Below are positions 59,164 through 60,119 of a stretch of DNA of 60,119 bases, piece after piece. A model generated the notes under the pieces. It made no database searches. It saw nothing but the letters and a program-made list of their open reading frames with translations, and was not told the origin of the DNA. A program made the position numbers and the translations under genes. The number at the start of each line of letters is the position of its first letter. The stretch's first letter is position 1. This DNA is from an uncultured bacterium (GTDB lineage: Bacteria; Atribacterota; Atribacteria; Atribacterales; Caldatribacteriaceae), in assembly GCA_937139415.1 (NCBI GenBank), contig CAKZPS010000009.1, positions 1 through 60,119 on the forward strand, read 5' to 3'.

Positions 59164-59203
59164 AGAAATCTTTCCCTCTCCGAGAATAGAATGGTAAATG
59201 AGA

Positions 59204-59456
59204 CTATAGGTCTTGCATCTCCTCACGGTCTTGAAGAGGCGTCACCGAGATAGCTCTGGCTGTGTCTGCCCTGATGAGATTCACAGAAATTACGGTATCA
59301 TGATCTCCGATAAACGCCAGATTGAGCCGCAAAAAGGTCTATGTCACCTGGCTTTGTGTCCCTGCAGACAGAGAAGCCAGAGAGCACCATCTCTTCGGAG
59401 CCGGTTACCTCGGCAATCCTTGCTTGGATCTTTTCAGATTTCTTGAGAAGTGTATT
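59204..59456 (-). pseudogene. Frameshifted gene fragment upstream of the MNT-HEPN pair
   Basis: On the minus strand one frame reads LLKKSEKIQARIAEVTGSEE and on to DTKPGDIDLFAAQSGVY; a second frame continues LAFIGDHDTVISVNLIRADT to the stop at 59206-59204. The two overlap around 59305-59330, so a single frameshift separates them. Both look protein-like, but I recognise no family. It ends about 40 bases before the antitoxin start. Confidence 0.45.
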
Positions 59457-59740
59457 TTAAGAGACCGTAATCTCTTCTCTCCGATTTAGCACTTTATTTT
59501 TTTCTATCGGTATCATACTACGAGAACGACTCTTTGGAAAAGAGCAAAACCAGTGAAATATTCCGAAAGCTTTTTCTTGGTGCCTCGAGATTCTTCCTCT
59601 TTCTGTCACCTTTTCGCAACCCCTCGGTTGAGCGTTCGAAAGATTTGTTCACTATTTCGAGGAACTCCTTTTGATGGTTCGAGGGGAAACGTTCTTTCGG
59701 CTCGCTTCTCAAGAGAGGGGGAATCAAGAAGAGAATAGAG

Positions 59741-59791
59741 AACGGACTCCAAATCCGTAGGTTGGGGGTTCAAATCCCTCCGGGCGCGCCA
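59741..59791 (+). pseudogene. 3' half-tRNA with Trp-type anticodon loop
   Basis: From the anticodon arm to CCA this matches the tRNA-Arg gene except for three bases, all in the anticodon loop: CTCCAAA instead of CTACGGA, i.e. anticodon CCA (Trp). The 5' acceptor strand and most of the D-arm are absent upstream, so it cannot fold as a full tRNA. Confidence 0.75.
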
Positions 59792-59810
59792 GGGCTTGTG
59801 TGAGGCTTTG
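59753..59810 (+). repeat. Direct repeat, right copy
   Basis: Identical 58-base partner of 57827-57884; bounds a 1.9-kb segment with the toxin-antitoxin genes. Confidence 0.8.
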
Positions 59811-59920
59811 AGCCCTCTCTTTTTCCAGACTTTTTTGAGGACAACGGACTCGCCCGTTACCTATCTTTTCCTCTACCAAGCCCAGCTACTCCCTTCCTCT
59901 CATCACTGTTTCCCCTAAGC

Positions 59921-60119
59921 TCACTGTGCACACCCCACTTTAGCCTCAGTTTTAGCGTCGGAGATTTCGCTTCTGGCTTTAGCCAAGACGTCTTTTAGAT
60001 AATCGATGGCCACTTGAGCTTCTCTCATCCAGGGAATTGGGCAGTGTATCGTATTTTGGGTAGACATCCGAATAGAAGAAGAAAAAAAAGACCTCCTGAT
60101 CGGTAAAATGGAAGGCCAA
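59921..60119 (-). CDS. Partial hypothetical gene at the window edge
   Basis: A minus-strand frame open to the window end stops at 59923-59921 and ends with MREAQVAIDYLKDVLAKARS followed by about 14 residues, a plausible charged helix. The neighbouring frame (FHFTDQEVFFFFFYSDVYPKY) also looks protein-like, so the gene may be frameshifted. No family recognised. Confidence 0.3.
   Translation of the reverse strand, partial: WPSILPIRRSFFSSSIRMSTQNTIHCPIPWMREAQVAIDYLKDVLAKARSEISDAKTEAKVGCAQ

Noticed and set aside
59518-59727. Minus-strand frame between the broken gene and the half-tRNA
   Set aside because: Basic, serine-rich, no motif or ribosome site; treated as noise.
1-60119. CRISPR array, rRNA, complete insertion sequence
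   Set aside because: No regularly spaced repeats, rRNA signatures or complete transposase genes were seen on either strand.

Overview
The window looks like chromosomal DNA of an anaerobic, probably thermophilic, Gram-negative-type bacterium. Evidence: both sugar-binding proteins and a phosphatase have plain signal peptides without a lipobox cysteine (periplasmic rather than lipid-anchored); RseC, Fur-FeoAB and a ferredoxin-type aldo/keto reductase are present; and a bacterial Mre11-Rad50-NurA-HerA operon, typical of thermophiles, is found. The gene mix recalls Atribacterota-like lineages, but this placement is inference with low confidence.

Region 1 (1-24320, all on +) is a polyol/sugar island. 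It starts with a carbohydrate ABC transporter (binding protein, two permeases, two different ATPases, one unknown secreted protein, one tiny membrane protein) and a ketose 3-epimerase-like gene. A SorC-type regulator follows, then a second ABC transporter, also with two different ATPases. Downstream lie an erythritol/threitol-type dehydrogenase, an RpiB isomerase, DhaK and DhaL (dihydroxyacetone/erythrulose-type kinase), two short-chain dehydrogenases, a xylulokinase-like kinase, an AraD epimerase and an aldo/keto reductase. The simplest reading is import of tetritols and pentitols, oxidation to ketoses, phosphorylation, and isomerisation into the pentose phosphate pool. The same palindrome (core ACAATTGT) lies in both main promoters, so the SorC protein probably controls the whole island. 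In both transporters the two ATPases carry complementary defects that predict one good and one degenerate ATP site.

Region 2 (23064-31100): two alkaline phosphatases meet at a shared bidirectional terminator. Then come RseC and a sulfur/Fe-S cluster: an Rrf2 regulator (apparently with an ATT start), a ThiI-like PP-loop protein, a small zinc-ribbon ORF, CysK, MnmA and NadA.

Region 3 (31136-53444) is core genome: a methyltransferase/ATP-grasp fusion, an acyltransferase with zinc ribbon, Fur-FeoA-FeoB with a Fur-box-like site, a ferredoxin-type aldo/keto reductase, SbcD-SbcC-NurA-HerA-YjbQ, an MtaA-like corrinoid methyltransferase, an aspartate aminotransferase overlapping a homocitrate/Re-citrate synthase-like gene, a TIM-barrel isomerase, and an active/inactive M16 peptidase pair.

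Region 4 (53445-60119) is gene-poor and plastic. It holds a candidate small RNA, tRNA-Pro, an integrase C-terminal scrap, three REP-like elements, a decayed modular secreted-protein gene, a membrane-anchored esterase and a NagD-type HAD phosphatase. tRNA-Arg(ACG) follows, and its 3' half is repeated 1.9 kb downstream with a Trp-type anticodon loop. Between the copies sits an MNT-HEPN toxin-antitoxin pair and a broken gene. No CRISPR array or rRNA was seen.
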